Assembly: GCF_000747525.1 (NCBI RefSeq)
Contig: NZ_CP009278.1
Location: 2,356,001 to 2,420,000 of the forward strand
DNA from: Sphingobacterium sp. ML3W
Lineage (GTDB): Bacteria > Bacteroidota > Bacteroidia > Sphingobacteriales > Sphingobacteriaceae
Direction of reading: 5' to 3'
DNA: 64,000 bases
Of the stretch, positions 9,578 to 19,632 are shown piece by piece (the first letter of the stretch is position 1; the number at the start of each line of letters is the position of its first letter). The notes beneath the pieces are model-generated. The model searched no databases, was not told the origin of the DNA, and saw nothing but the letters and a program-made list of their open reading frames with translations. Made by a program: the position numbers and the translations under genes.

Positions 9578-10876
9578 ATGATGCATACATCAAGAAGAAA
9601 ATTTATTAAAAACTCAACTACGGTTGTTTCTATAGCTGGTTTAACGGCTATGTTTCCTAAGCTATATGCTGCTGCAGGTGCTGATAAAAAAATCCGTGTT
9701 GCAGCCATTGGTATCAATGGTATGGGATGGGCCGATTTAAATGCTATACTAAAACATCCAGATGTGCTGTGTACCGCGCTTTGTGACGTTGATGATAATG
9801 TCTTACAAAAACGTATAAAAGAGCTTGGAGGAAGAGGTATTAGAGTTAAGGGTTTTAATGACTATCGTGATTTATTAAAAAGTAAAGACGTCGATGTGGT
9901 GGTTGTCGGTACGCCCGATCATTGGCATTGCTTACAGATGATAGAAGCTTGCCAGGCAGGAAAAGATGTTTATGTTGAAAAACCTTTGGGTAACTCGATC
10001 GCAGAATGCAGATCGATGGTAGCTGCAGTAAAGAAAAGTAAATCGATTGTACAGGTGGGACAGTGGCAGCGGAGTCAGCAGCATTTTCGCGATGCGATTG
10101 CGTTTGTGCACTCCGGAAAGTTAGGTAAAGTACGCTTGGTGAAAGCTTGGGCATATCAAGGGTGGATGAAAAGTATTCCCGTTAAGCCAGATGCACCCGT
10201 TCCTGCAGGTGTCAATTATGATTTGTGGTTGGGCCCTGCAAAGAAACAACCTTTCAATCCGAATAGGTTTCATTTTGATTTTAGATGGTATTGGGATTAT
10301 GCTGGTGGATTAATGACGGATTGGGGTGTTCATATGCTTGATTATGCACTTTTAGGAATGAAAGCTGCTACGCCAATTTCAATCATGGCATCAGGTGGGA
10401 AATTTGCTTATCCGCAAGATGCTGCCGAGACACCTGATACGTTAACGACTGTATATGAGTTTGAGGGTTTTAATATCCAATGGGAGCATGCTACTGGTAT
10501 TGATGGAGGTCCTTATGGAAAAAATCATGGCGTTGCTTTTATTGGAAATAACGGAACTTTAGTGCTTAACCGAAGTGGCTGGGAGGTCATTCCTGAAAAG
10601 GGCCGTATGGATGGTGTTGCCTTTCAGAAATCAGTCGATGATGGATTGGATCTGCATGCCGCTAATTTTATTGAAGCAGTTAAAAGTAGAGATTCATCGG
10701 CTTTAAATTGCTCTGTAGAGGCTGGTGCAGATATTGCAATATTTGCGCAAATGGGTAATATCGCATACCGTACACGTAAGAAAATCTATTGGAACAAAGA
10801 TACCGGATCTTTTGGTGCTGAAGACGCTGATCAATTAATTTCGGCATCTTACCATAACGGCTATCAATTGATTTGA
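9578..10876 (+). CDS. Gfo/Idh/MocA family oxidoreductase with Tat-type leader
   Basis: The 432-residue product carries an SRRKFIKN twin-arginine-like leader (residues 5-12) and a hydrophobic segment up to about residue 33. A Rossmann nucleotide-binding motif GINGMG (45-50) and the family signature EKPLGNS (134-140) follow, then the C-terminal alpha/beta substrate domain with a WYWDYAGG stretch. Such Tat-exported members carry NAD(H) tightly and act on sugars or sugar-derived ligands; some relatives are glycosidases of family GH109. ATG codons at 9578 and 9581 are equally possible starts. The substrate cannot be read from the sequence. Confidence 0.9.
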   Translation: MMHTSRRKFIKNSTTVVSIAGLTAMFPKLYAAAGADKKIRVAAIGINGMGWADLNAILKHPDVLCTALCDVDDNVLQKRIKELGGRGIRVKGFNDYRDLLKSKDVDVVVVGTPDHWHCLQMIEACQAGKDVYVEKPLGNSIAECRSMVAAVKKSKSIVQVGQWQRSQQHFRDAIAFVHSGKLGKVRLVKAWAYQGWMKSIPVKPDAPVPAGVNYDLWLGPAKKQPFNPNRFHFDFRWYWDYAGGLMTDWGVHMLDYALLGMKAATPISIMASGGKFAYPQDAAETPDTLTTVYEFEGFNIQWEHATGIDGGPYGKNHGVAFIGNNGTLVLNRSGWEVIPEKGRMDGVAFQKSVDDGLDLHAANFIEAVKSRDSSALNCSVEAGADIAIFAQMGNIAYRTRKKIYWNKDTGSFGAEDADQLISASYHNGYQLI

Positions 10877-11226
10877 TTATAGATATTGTGGCTGATTTTT
10901 ACGGTGTAAGCCCTGATATTGCTACTTGATGTATTTGACGGCAATTTGGTTTTGGGGGTATCTGGGAGGACTTGAGCTATACTGAACACGGTTCCCCTGA
11001 TTGGGTTAGGGAGTCTATGGTAGGGACATTGATTTTCTGATTTTTTGTGTAGTTTGGGATGGGGCATTTGTAAAGCGCTTGTTAAATAAACTATTAAATT
11101 TATTGAATAAAAATTTAACTATTTATTTTACTGATTATCAATTTATTAGGTAGTTTGTGTTGTGTCTCGAAGGAGTTCTTGGATATTAATTTATATCAAT
11201 ATATTTGCGTCAAAATTGGTGGAAAT
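10877..11226. other. Intergenic region before the response regulator
   Basis: This 350-nt stretch holds no convincing gene. The last 120 nt are very AT-rich and carry the promoter candidate described for the response regulator. I saw no clear terminator hairpin after the oxidoreductase gene. Confidence 0.6.
11179..11207 (+). promoter_or_regulatory. Bacteroidota-type promoter for the response regulator
   Basis: TATATTTG (11200-11207) fits the Bacteroidota -7 consensus TAnnTTTG, and a TTG lies 18 nt before it (11179-11181) as the -33 element. It ends 19 nt before the ATG at 11227, which supports that start rather than an upstream TTG. Confidence 0.55.
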
Positions 11227-11583
11227 ATGAAAAAGAAGGTTGTGCTTATTCAGGATGATGAAGATGTCCGATATATTATGGATGAAGTGTTGACGGATGA
11301 AGGTTTTGATGTTACGTCTTCGTTAACAACTGAGCCCATTGATAATATTGAGAAGATCGACCCCGATATTGTCATAGTGGATGAGCATATCAAGGGCGGG
11401 AAGAAGGGTAATAAAGTAATCGAAGAGCTAAAAAATGATCCAGAAACTGAAGATCTATCTGCTGTACTAACTTCAACATCTCATAATTTGGCTCAAACAG
11501 CTAAAGATTGTAAAGCTGATGATTATATCGAAAAACCATTTGATTTGGATCATATGGTCGATGTTGTTAAGAAGAATTCATAA
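11227..11583 (+). CDS. Single-domain response regulator (receiver only)
   Basis: The product is 118 residues from ATG 11227; a longer frame from 11155 lacks a good start and would contain the promoter. It is a CheY-like receiver: acidic pair D10/D11, phosphoacceptor D52 in IVIVDEH, switch T82 in AVLTSTS, and invariant K103 in IEKPF. No output domain is attached, so it must act through a partner such as a histidine kinase or phosphorelay protein, none of which is adjacent. A bidirectional terminator follows at 11756. Confidence 0.9.
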   Translation: MKKKVVLIQDDEDVRYIMDEVLTDEGFDVTSSLTTEPIDNIEKIDPDIVIVDEHIKGGKKGNKVIEELKNDPETEDLSAVLTSTSHNLAQTAKDCKADDYIEKPFDLDHMVDVVKKNS

Positions 11584-11755
11584 TCACTGCATCGCTTATG
11601 CCGAATGAAACGGAATGATGTCCGTATCGGTACTTTAGGAGGTACGTTATGTTAAATCTGGTTCAGTTTTGCCTTTGTGATGGTTATGATAAGTAGGTAC
11701 ATGGTGAGGTGGAGCTATAATATCGTTGAAAGGTATAGGCTTATCTTTAAAATAG

Positions 11756-11788
11756 AAAAAGGAGATACAGCTTGTATCTCCTTTTTTT
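11756..11788. terminator. Bidirectional terminator between response regulator and phosphoesterase
   Basis: AAAAAGGAGATAC pairs perfectly with GTATCTCCTTTTT around a five-base loop, followed by further T residues. It sits between two convergent genes. Confidence 0.9.
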
Positions 11789-11825
11789 ACACATAGACTT
11801 GTTTCCAGCGATGAATGTATCTACT

Positions 11826-12833
11826 CTATTTACTGGCAGGAATGATTGTACTGTAAATGATCTTTCCTTCATGGTCGATGCACTGGGCCAGTAATTGTTC
11901 TTGATTGACGGCGAAATACATAAATCCATAAGTAGAGGCTTCAAATTGACTATAGGTCAAACCGTTTTTTACAGGGGTTATTTCAGATCCACTACCGGAA
12001 ATGAACTGATGGAAAGACTTGTCCTGCACTTTGAGATGCTGCATCGAATGTTCGTGACCAGATAGATACAGAGGAATATGATGTTTCTCAAGCACGGGTT
12101 GAAGGACTTTTCTGACGGCTAATGTATCATAGTTTTCCGTTCTTGGCCCCGCGGTATACATGGGGTGGTGTCCTACCACAATCTTCCATTTGGCATTTGA
12201 TGATTGTAGTAATCCATCCAACCATGCGAGTTGTTTTTCGGGTTGTTGGCCGGCCACATGTGGTCCATATTCGCTATTCTGATAGAATTCTGGAATCAAT
12301 GGGTTGGTGTCGATAAAGGCAATCAATACCTCAGCGTTACCCTTAATCTTAAATGTTTTACTATAATAGCGTGCTGGCATTTTCCACCTGCGGCTGATGG
12401 CACTATAGCGCACCTGGGCATCTGGGTCTGACTTGTAATCATGGTTTCCCAATATGGGATACCAATCCCACTGCAATGAGAAATCGGTATAAATATTTTC
12501 AAACGAATAATGCCATAACGGATCGTGCTCACTGACAACCCCTGAAGGGTAAAAATTATCTCCGGTCGAGATGATAAAATCGTTGGGATGTTCGGTAGCC
12601 CATTTACCCATTTGCTGAGCCACCTGTACCTGATGGTCGGCACCATTTCGTCCCCAATCACCGATGGCTAAAAAATGCAGATCGTACTCGTCTTTAAGTG
12701 CTGCTCGGCTATTGATGTCTTCACTTTCTATTCTCCTAGGTGCTCCCATGGCCATTCCGGCCAAGGGTACAGCAGCCAGACTTGTAGCCATAGCAGTGCC
12801 CAGCGTACTTTTTACAAATGCTCTTCTTTTCAT
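11826..12833 (-). CDS. Tat-exported metallophosphoesterase, purple-acid-phosphatase-like
   Basis: From the ATG at 12833 the product is 335 residues; a TTG six bases upstream is less likely. The leader starts MKRRAFVK with a hydrophobic segment to about residue 30, a Tat-type signal. The calcineurin-like metal motifs are all present: AIGDWG (about 57-61), GDNFY (91-95), GNHDY (129-133), GHHPMY and GHEHS. The order and spacing match single-domain acid phosphatases of the tartrate-resistant type. It lies 13 nt after susD in the same direction, so it is probably the enzyme of this SusCD locus and may release phosphate from an organophosphate captured at the surface. Confidence 0.88.
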   Translation of the reverse strand: MKRRAFVKSTLGTAMATSLAAVPLAGMAMGAPRRIESEDINSRAALKDEYDLHFLAIGDWGRNGADHQVQVAQQMGKWATEHPNDFIISTGDNFYPSGVVSEHDPLWHYSFENIYTDFSLQWDWYPILGNHDYKSDPDAQVRYSAISRRWKMPARYYSKTFKIKGNAEVLIAFIDTNPLIPEFYQNSEYGPHVAGQQPEKQLAWLDGLLQSSNAKWKIVVGHHPMYTAGPRTENYDTLAVRKVLQPVLEKHHIPLYLSGHEHSMQHLKVQDKSFHQFISGSGSEITPVKNGLTYSQFEASTYGFMYFAVNQEQLLAQCIDHEGKIIYSTIIPASK

Positions 12834-12845
12834 GCTCAACTGTTA

Positions 12846-14495
12846 TTAATATCCGTTATTCTGCGTCCATTTTGCATTTACTTCCATGACCGGTCGTGGA
12901 ACTGGAAATATGCGTCGGAAACGTTCTGAATATCCTGCACTGTATAAGGATTTGAAACCCCAGTCTTCCTCAAATTTGCCATAACGGATCAAATCGTTTC
13001 TACGCCAAGATTCATCTGAAAATTCTCTTGCACGTTCGTCCAGTAGATCTGCTAAAGTGGGTTGCACGGTTAACGTAGGGGCATTGACATAAGCACGTAC
13101 CTGATTCACGAGTGAAAGGGGAGTTTCACCATTTGTAGGTGCAGCTCCACGTAGGATGGCTTCGGCTTTCATCAATAAAATGTCGGCATATCGAAAGATT
13201 GGAACATCATTGCTTTGGTTTCTATTGTTTGCCGCTGTAACGTTTACATCCATATAAAATTTGACCGATCGGTAGCCCATTGATCTTCCTTTTTGATCAT
13301 TACCTCCATTGAGGGTCGGTCCTCCATCCGGACGAAGTTTGATTTCTTTTGTCGTTTCCATGTGCCAGTCAAACGTGGCATTTGCATCGCTTCCTGCATA
13401 GTCTTGGTCGATACCTTTTTTAGAGGTCTTGATTAAAAGCGGACGGCTTAAGTCTGGTGCATAGTCTGACCAATAGTATTGAAGACCGCCCATGTAAGCG
13501 GCATTTCTATCGTCACCTTTGAGATTGAATTTGGCTAGAAAAGTAGGTAATACGCGGAAAGTACCGCCCACACTTTGAGGTAATGGTGCAAATTGATTTT
13601 GCCCACTACGGTGTATCCAGTAGCGTGCATAATTCATTCCTTGCTGTTTTTCTCTGTCGAAAGGCATGGCAAATATGAAATCTTTGATCTGCGGACCATT
13701 GTCGGGACGGAATTTTTCCATGAATTTGTGGCTACTCAAATTAAATTGACCCGAGGCAATAATATCATCGCACATGGCTACCACTTGCGATAGTTTTTCA
13801 TTGGGCATGGTGGCGGTGTAGGTCGCGACATCACTCGTGGTATATACAGACCAATTGAGGTACAGTTTGGCTAGTAAAGCATCGGCCATATACCGCGTTG
13901 CTTTACCATATGTTGCGGCAGAAACTTCTTTCGGTAATCGATCTCTAACGGCTAGAAGTTCGGACGAGATGAAGTTGGCGATTTCAGATCGTGATGATCG
14001 ATCTGGAATTTGGTCGACCTTGCCCGTGATAAGTGGTGCACCACCAAAATTATCCATCAATATAAAGTAAAAATAAGCTCTCATGGCACGCATCGGTGCG
14101 GCTTTCTCACTTTCATCGTCACCAAAAATAGCCAATACGTTGTTCGAGAGGTTGATACCAGACATGGCCGCATTCCAGATATCGGGGAGTATGGCATTGT
14201 CGGGTGTCCAATTGTGCACATGGAGTTCGCGGAAACGACCACCATCATAGTAATCTGTACCCAAAGCAAGACTTACTGCCTCGTCTGAAGACAGGGTTTG
14301 CGCCATCCAATGGTTGTACCCCAATGCACCTCGATATGCTGCATAGACATCTGCTGAAATGGCTTCTGCGGCTCTTTCTGTGGTTGGGAATTCGGTATAT
14401 TGCGATTTGATATCCACATCGAGGTCGGTGCAGGCAACGAGTGTTGCTGCAAACGCTGATAGGGTAAATAAACGGATATATTGTTTTGATTTCAT
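12846..14495 (-). CDS. RagB/SusD family nutrient-uptake outer membrane lipoprotein
   Basis: The 549-residue product has a lipoprotein signal (LVAC near residue 22). Helical, TPR-like SusD features follow, with MRAMRAYFYFILMDNFGGAP around residues 130-149, PIFRYADILLMKAEA near 425, and a C-terminus with FRRIFPVPRPVM. It is the surface lipoprotein partner of the SusC channel encoded 15 nt upstream. The phosphoesterase gene follows almost directly, which hints at a phosphorylated ligand. Confidence 0.95.
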   Translation of the reverse strand: MKSKQYIRLFTLSAFAATLVACTDLDVDIKSQYTEFPTTERAAEAISADVYAAYRGALGYNHWMAQTLSSDEAVSLALGTDYYDGGRFRELHVHNWTPDNAILPDIWNAAMSGINLSNNVLAIFGDDESEKAAPMRAMRAYFYFILMDNFGGAPLITGKVDQIPDRSSRSEIANFISSELLAVRDRLPKEVSAATYGKATRYMADALLAKLYLNWSVYTTSDVATYTATMPNEKLSQVVAMCDDIIASGQFNLSSHKFMEKFRPDNGPQIKDFIFAMPFDREKQQGMNYARYWIHRSGQNQFAPLPQSVGGTFRVLPTFLAKFNLKGDDRNAAYMGGLQYYWSDYAPDLSRPLLIKTSKKGIDQDYAGSDANATFDWHMETTKEIKLRPDGGPTLNGGNDQKGRSMGYRSVKFYMDVNVTAANNRNQSNDVPIFRYADILLMKAEAILRGAAPTNGETPLSLVNQVRAYVNAPTLTVQPTLADLLDERAREFSDESWRRNDLIRYGKFEEDWGFKSLYSAGYSERFRRIFPVPRPVMEVNAKWTQNNGY

Positions 14496-14510
14496 GATTA
14501 GTTTTTCTGA

Positions 14511-17500
14511 TTAAAAGTTGAAGTTTAGACCAAACAAAATGGTGCGGGTGCGTGGGTAGGTCTGACGGTTGTCAACACCAGGAGTAAGACCTCCAAGATC
14601 TACTTCAGGATCCACACCCTTATAGTTTGTGAGTACAAATACATTGTTCATGGAAGCATAAAGCTTAACATTTTTCAATTGACCACCGATATTTCGGATG
14701 TTGTATGCAAGTCCCAGGTTAGCTAAACGTAGGTAACTGCCATTTTCGAGGTATCGGTCTGATAAATAATGCGCATTGATGTCGGTTGCTTTTTCTGTCT
14801 CCATCACACTGGCCAATAGATTCTTTTGGCCGGCATTGCCCACTACATTGGAGTGTCGCGCACGTGTCGCATTCATGACTTTATGTCCAAAAACACCTTG
14901 GAACATACCTGTTAAAGCGAAGTTTTTATAGGTTATCGTATTGTTCCATCCTAAGGTTAGTTTTGGCTGTGCACTGCCCGTGATGGCACGATCTTTATTG
15001 GTAGGAGTGATGGTAGTTTCACCCGTGCGTTCTTTTGTTTGTGCATCGCGGACATAGAAGGTAGAGATACCATCTTCATTATAACCTGCCCATTCCCAGG
15101 TATAATACTGCCCAATCGGAGCACCTTCCATAAGGCGTTGCTGAAATGCATTGCTTTGACCTGCGCCACCTAGGTCGGCTAAATCTACGTAGTCTGTCGA
15201 AAATTCTTGGTTTGTGATTCGAGTGACCACATTTTTATTATGGGAGGCTACTATTCCGGTGTTCCAGCTGAAATTTGCTGTTTTTACGGGAACCGCATTC
15301 AAGGTCAGTTCGATCCCTTTATTGTTGATTTCACCAACATTGGCTGTCAAAGATCGATACAGATATTTAGTGGTAGAGACTGCATAATCATAGATAAGAT
15401 CTGTGGTGTTTTTATCGTAATACTCCAAAGTTCCGCTCAATCTATTGTTGAGGAATGCGAAATCAATGCCTAGATTGAGCATTCCTGTGCGTTCCCAGCG
15501 TAGATCGGGATTTGAATTGCGGAGTGCTGCTAATGTGCGAAGATCATTGCCGAAAGCATCGGTGTAGAAACTCGAAGTTGCGCCGTAGACTTGTCTGGCG
15601 GTAAACACATCGAATCCTAAAGAGTTTCCACTGACACCGTATCCGGCACGTAGCTTAAGGTCATCGAAGAAATTCATATCTTGGATGAACGATTCTTCGG
15701 ATAGTCTCCAGGCTCCAGAAATTGAAGGGAAGGTTGCCCATCGGTTGTTCGCTCCAAATGCCGAAGATCCGTCTCTTCTTACTGTGGCTTGAAAAAGGTA
15801 TTTATTGTTATAAGCATAGTTTATACGGCCATAAACAGAGATCATACGTAGGGTGGAAAGGTAATAATTGCCAAATCCCAATAGATCCACCACATTGGCC
15901 ATGCCCGGATTATAATAACTTAAACCATCATCGTAATAGTCCGAAGTGGTCAGTTGAAAACCGTCGTCATTATTGTTTTCTTCCCAGGAATAGCCCGCTA
16001 ATGCTGAAAATTTATGCAATTCTCCAAATGTGCGGTCGAAAGTCAGGTTCATTTCCATGATCTTGCGCTCGTCTTCTACTGCCGCGCGGATAGATTTTCC
16101 ATTTTGGTTACGTGCGGCCATGGATATACTGGAGTAGTATTGTGCGTTATTATATTGGCGGTTTTGTAGAGAGAGATCGATATTATATGTTAAGCTAGGT
16201 AAAATTTTATAACCAAGTTTGGCATGTGCCTGTATCATTTTGGTTTTGGTATAGTTCGTGTTTTCCGCTATTAATGATACTGGATTTACGTATTGCGATC
16301 GGTCCGTTTTTTCAAACCAAGCACCCGATTCTGTCCGAACAGGTGATACCGGTAGATAATAATACATAGCATCGTATACACTTAATCCATCGCCAAGTGC
16401 TAATACATCATTTTGTTTGGAGATACTGGTATTGATATTGAACGAAGCCGTCAGACGATTGTCTAGTGCTTTGGTCTGTACAAATCCGCGCGCAATCTGG
16501 CGCCCCAAGTCTGTCCCTTTAATGATCCCATTATTTTTAAAGGTATTGAGGCTAGCGCTATATTGCGTTGTTTCGGTACCACCGATCAGGGATACATTAT
16601 GATTATTGGATATACCAGTGCGTTCTATCTCACGTTGCCAATCGGTATCTGCACCTAGGTCATCTGTCGGTTCCATCGAAAATTTGTTATCAGCGATGTA
16701 CTGTCTATACTGTTCACCGGTCATCATTTCATAGCGTTTAGCAATCTTGTCGATCGCTAAATAGCCGTTGTAACTGATGCTTGCCTGTCCAGCTTTGCCT
16801 CGTTTGGTGGTGACGATAATCACACCGTTGGCCGCTTTGGATCCGTATATGGCTGTTGCCGAGGCATCACGTAAAACGTCTATCGATTGGATATCATCTG
16901 GTGCTACAAGTGCAAGGGATGCCCCAGGTACCCCATCGATTACATAATAGGGTTCCATCGCTTCACCACTTCTTAAGGTAGAAGCGCCTCGTAAACTGAT
17001 CGATGGCGTAGCATTAGGGTTACTATTGTTGGTCGATATGGTCAGTCCGGGGACCTTTCCCTGTAACATCTGCGCGGGCGAGGTCATGACTCCAACATTC
17101 ATATCTTCTGCTTTTACCGTAGTGATGGAGCTTGTCAGATCTTTTCGAGAGATACGACCATATCCGATAACGACCTCATCCAAAGCTGTGGACATAGGGG
17201 TTAGCTTGACACTTAAAGATAATGGTTTTCCTGGTTGAACGCTGTATCCGGATAGCGTATCCGGCTGAAAGCCTACAGAAGAAAATATAAACTGATAAGG
17301 ACCACCTTCTGGCAAGTTGTGGAAGGCGAAAAGTCCTTTTTCGGAAGAGCTTGTTGTGAAAGCCTTACCCGATTCCCGATTAAGGCCTTGATGCTGACTC
17401 CAGATAAAAACTTGCCATTTTCATCCTGTGTTGCTCCCTTTACTTGTTCCTGTTGCGCCTGTGCATAGGATAACCCCGTAGCAAATAGCGCAAAGAACAA

Positions 17501-17536
17501 CACGCTTTTTTTGAATTGGTTCTGTTTGTTAAACAT
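14511..17536 (-). pseudogene. SusC/RagA TonB-linked outer membrane protein, apparent 1-bp frameshift
   Basis: Two frames together encode one SusC protein of about 1,008 residues. The first 52 codons (17536 to about 17381) give a signal peptide and the start of the carboxypeptidase-like regulatory domain (GVSIKAL). The rest, in another frame from about 17380, resumes with RESGKAF, then the regulatory domain end, the TonB plug (EVVIGYG, LRGASTL, YVIDGVPG, VLRDASATAIYGSKAANGVIIV in pieces) and a beta barrel ending FGLNFNF. One missing base in a TT run at 17380-17381 (plus strand) restores the frame. No STN domain is present although a FecR gene is adjacent. It may be a real null allele, a phase change or a sequence error; the rest is intact, which favours recency or error. 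Confidence 0.85.
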
Positions 17537-17556
17537 GATTTTATTAGTAATTGATT

Positions 17557-18666
17557 TTATGGATTTGTAAGTTGATTGTCGAGGTCTTCATTTTGACGAT
17601 AGATGGTAAAGGAATCGTCAGATTCTTGTACATAACGGAGGTTGTTGATGAGGCAGATCACTGCAAGGACATCTTGAATTGTTTCACGCTGTGGATCGAT
17701 ACTGCCTGTGTATTGGATTTTGGAGATTTCTTGGTCACCTATTTTTATCGCAATATCATAAGTAGCTTGAAGAGTAACAAAAACTTCCGGTAATGGAATA
17801 TTGTTCAGTTGGATCAAAGAACGGTTTTGTTTATTTTCAATAGGTGTGCTGATGGTTGTTGCTGCTTTTTTTACAGTACCCATTTGATGCGCTACAATCT
17901 GCATATTGGCATCGAATGAAAGTGACTCTCCAGCATTTTTTAAGATGATATTTTTAAAGTGAGGTAGGGCAGCTACCGCGGCAACAACAACTTTTCCGGT
18001 ATGCAGCTGTACGGAAGTATATGTCGACCTGCTACGTGTATCAATGGTAAAAGCTGTACCTAAGGCTGTCGTTTTCGTTCCGCCGGCGTATACGCTAAAT
18101 GGACGGGAGGAATCTTTCTTAATTGAAAAATAAGCTTTTCCATCTAAGTAGATTTCACGGTTATGATCAGTGAAATGTTGCGGGTAACGGATGGTGCTCT
18201 GTGCGAATAACCTGACCGTTGATCTGTCGGGTAAGGTATGTGTTTGGATGGATGTCTTTTTATTGGTCAATGAGATCCAAGTGGTATCCTGCTTGCTATC
18301 TGCTTCTTCGTGCTGTTGTACCAAGGTTGGCATAGCGGCGTATGGAGCTGGTTTTATCCAAAGCCAAATACCCAATGATAATAACAAGAGCACTGAAGCA
18401 GCTGCATAATAGGTAAACCGCTTAAGATGACGTTTATTGTTACTCTCATTTTCTTGCTGTTGCGTTTCCTTGTTGATTTCGTCATGAATGTGCTGAGCCA
18501 TTTTTGTTGAAGGAGCGACCTGATGAGTATCTATTTCATGGGACTGCCATTCGTGATCGGGAAATAGATCCTCAATAATGGATGGATCTTTCCAGATATA
18601 CTTTCGTATTAATTGCCTTTCAGGACGGTTATGCTGGTTGTTTGTTTTCTTTCTTCTGAACCTCAT
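17557..18666 (-). CDS. FecR family anti-sigma/transmembrane regulator
   Basis: The 369-residue product has a charged cytoplasmic N-terminus, a single transmembrane helix around residues 88-106, a FecR domain (about 145-245, with ALGTAFTID) and a C-terminal DUF4974 domain (about 290-360). FecR proteins hold an ECF sigma factor inactive until an outer-membrane receptor binds its ligand. Between it and the sigma gene lie 167 nt, and 20 nt separate it from susC. The SusC lacks an STN signalling domain, so how the signal would pass is unclear. Confidence 0.92.
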   Translation of the reverse strand: MRFRRKKTNNQHNRPERQLIRKYIWKDPSIIEDLFPDHEWQSHEIDTHQVAPSTKMAQHIHDEINKETQQQENESNNKRHLKRFTYYAAASVLLLLSLGIWLWIKPAPYAAMPTLVQQHEEADSKQDTTWISLTNKKTSIQTHTLPDRSTVRLFAQSTIRYPQHFTDHNREIYLDGKAYFSIKKDSSRPFSVYAGGTKTTALGTAFTIDTRSRSTYTSVQLHTGKVVVAAVAALPHFKNIILKNAGESLSFDANMQIVAHQMGTVKKAATTISTPIENKQNRSLIQLNNIPLPEVFVTLQATYDIAIKIGDQEISKIQYTGSIDPQRETIQDVLAVICLINNLRYVQESDDSFTIYRQNEDLDNQLTNP

Positions 18667-18833
18667 ATTAGCATTACGTGGTCCGGCATGCTTTCCCTAG
18701 CGAGTTAACAATTATTTAATCTAACCATTGGGTTAAAGAGGGAGTGTTTGTGATGTAATAGGCTTATTATGAATCTGATATAGTTGATAAAAATAATATA
18801 TTTATTTTTATGCTAGGTATGCCTGAGCTTCTT

Positions 18834-19358
18834 TTAAAGCATAATAGAATATAGGTGCTGCTTGAGTTGTAGCAATGCTTTGCCGATATGGTGTTCGACA
18901 GTTTTTGGAGAAATGGAGTATAGTTGCGCTATTTCTTTATGTGATAGTCCTTGTTTGCGGCTAAGCTCAAATACAAGACGACGCATTTTTGGCATATTTT
19001 CGATATCCTGTTCCATGATTTGCAACAGATCTTTACTTTCAATCGCTGTAATCAAGCTGTCTGTAAATGGCGTGTTTGACGATTCGCCTTCATATTTAAA
19101 ACGATTGGCTTCTTTTCGGAGAAGATCGATCATGACTTGACGAGCCATACCAAAAATTTGGATATTGATGCCTAAATTCTCGTTCAATTGGCTCCGTTGC
19201 TTCCATAATTTGATAAATGTAAGTTGGGTTACTTCCTCAGAAATGTATTCGGAACGTGTTTTTAGTATAATAAAGCTATAGATCTGCTGATGATACTGTT
19301 CATACACCAGATCAAAAACTTTATGGTCATCTTCTTTAATAGCTTTAATATGTTGCAT
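18834..19358 (-). CDS. RNA polymerase ECF-type sigma factor
   Basis: The 174-residue product shows sigma region 2 (FDLVYEQYHQQIYSFI to TFIKLWKQR, about residues 14-55) and region 4 with the helix-turn-helix GLSHKEIAQLYSISPKTVEHH (in two parts GLSHKEIAQLY and SISPKTVEHH, near 137-157). This is the Bacteroidota FecI-like class that drives susCD expression. A TACCTTTG element lies just before its start. Confidence 0.95.
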   Translation of the reverse strand: MQHIKAIKEDDHKVFDLVYEQYHQQIYSFIILKTRSEYISEEVTQLTFIKLWKQRSQLNENLGINIQIFGMARQVMIDLLRKEANRFKYEGESSNTPFTDSLITAIESKDLLQIMEQDIENMPKMRRLVFELSRKQGLSHKEIAQLYSISPKTVEHHIGKALLQLKQHLYSIML

Positions 19359-19365
19359 ACTAGAG

Positions 19366-19373
19366 CAAAGGTA
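19366..19373 (-). promoter_or_regulatory. -7 element upstream of the ECF sigma gene
   Basis: On the minus strand this reads TACCTTTG, a match to TAnnTTTG, 7 nt before the start codon. I found no good -33 TTTG at normal spacing. If it is used, the transcript would have almost no leader. Confidence 0.35.
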
Positions 19374-19632
19374 TCATGTCCTTTCTGATTATTTGTTAAG
19401 TGAATATTATGGTTTTGTAAATTAAAATATATTGCACTGGAATTGGTGTTGTTGGAGACGATGATGGGGGATAAAGATGAAAAGAAGCGTGAAGGATCTC
19501 CTGATCTAACAGGACAAATGTGGGATAAGGAAGATGATCTATCGGAATCTGATTTGGGTTTATTTAACCTGTTTTTTTGCTTTTCTAAGAAAGTTTATCT
19601 ACTATCACGGTTCAATAACAAATTAGGTAGCG

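Noticed and set aside
11649..11696. A 16-codon ORF after the response regulator with a strong AGGAGG before its ATG
   Set aside because: It has no homology I can recognise, lies directly before a terminator and cannot be separated from chance by length alone.
17273..17315. Overlap of the two susC frames read as two separate genes
   Set aside because: The two frames together make one continuous SusC, so they are one frameshifted gene.
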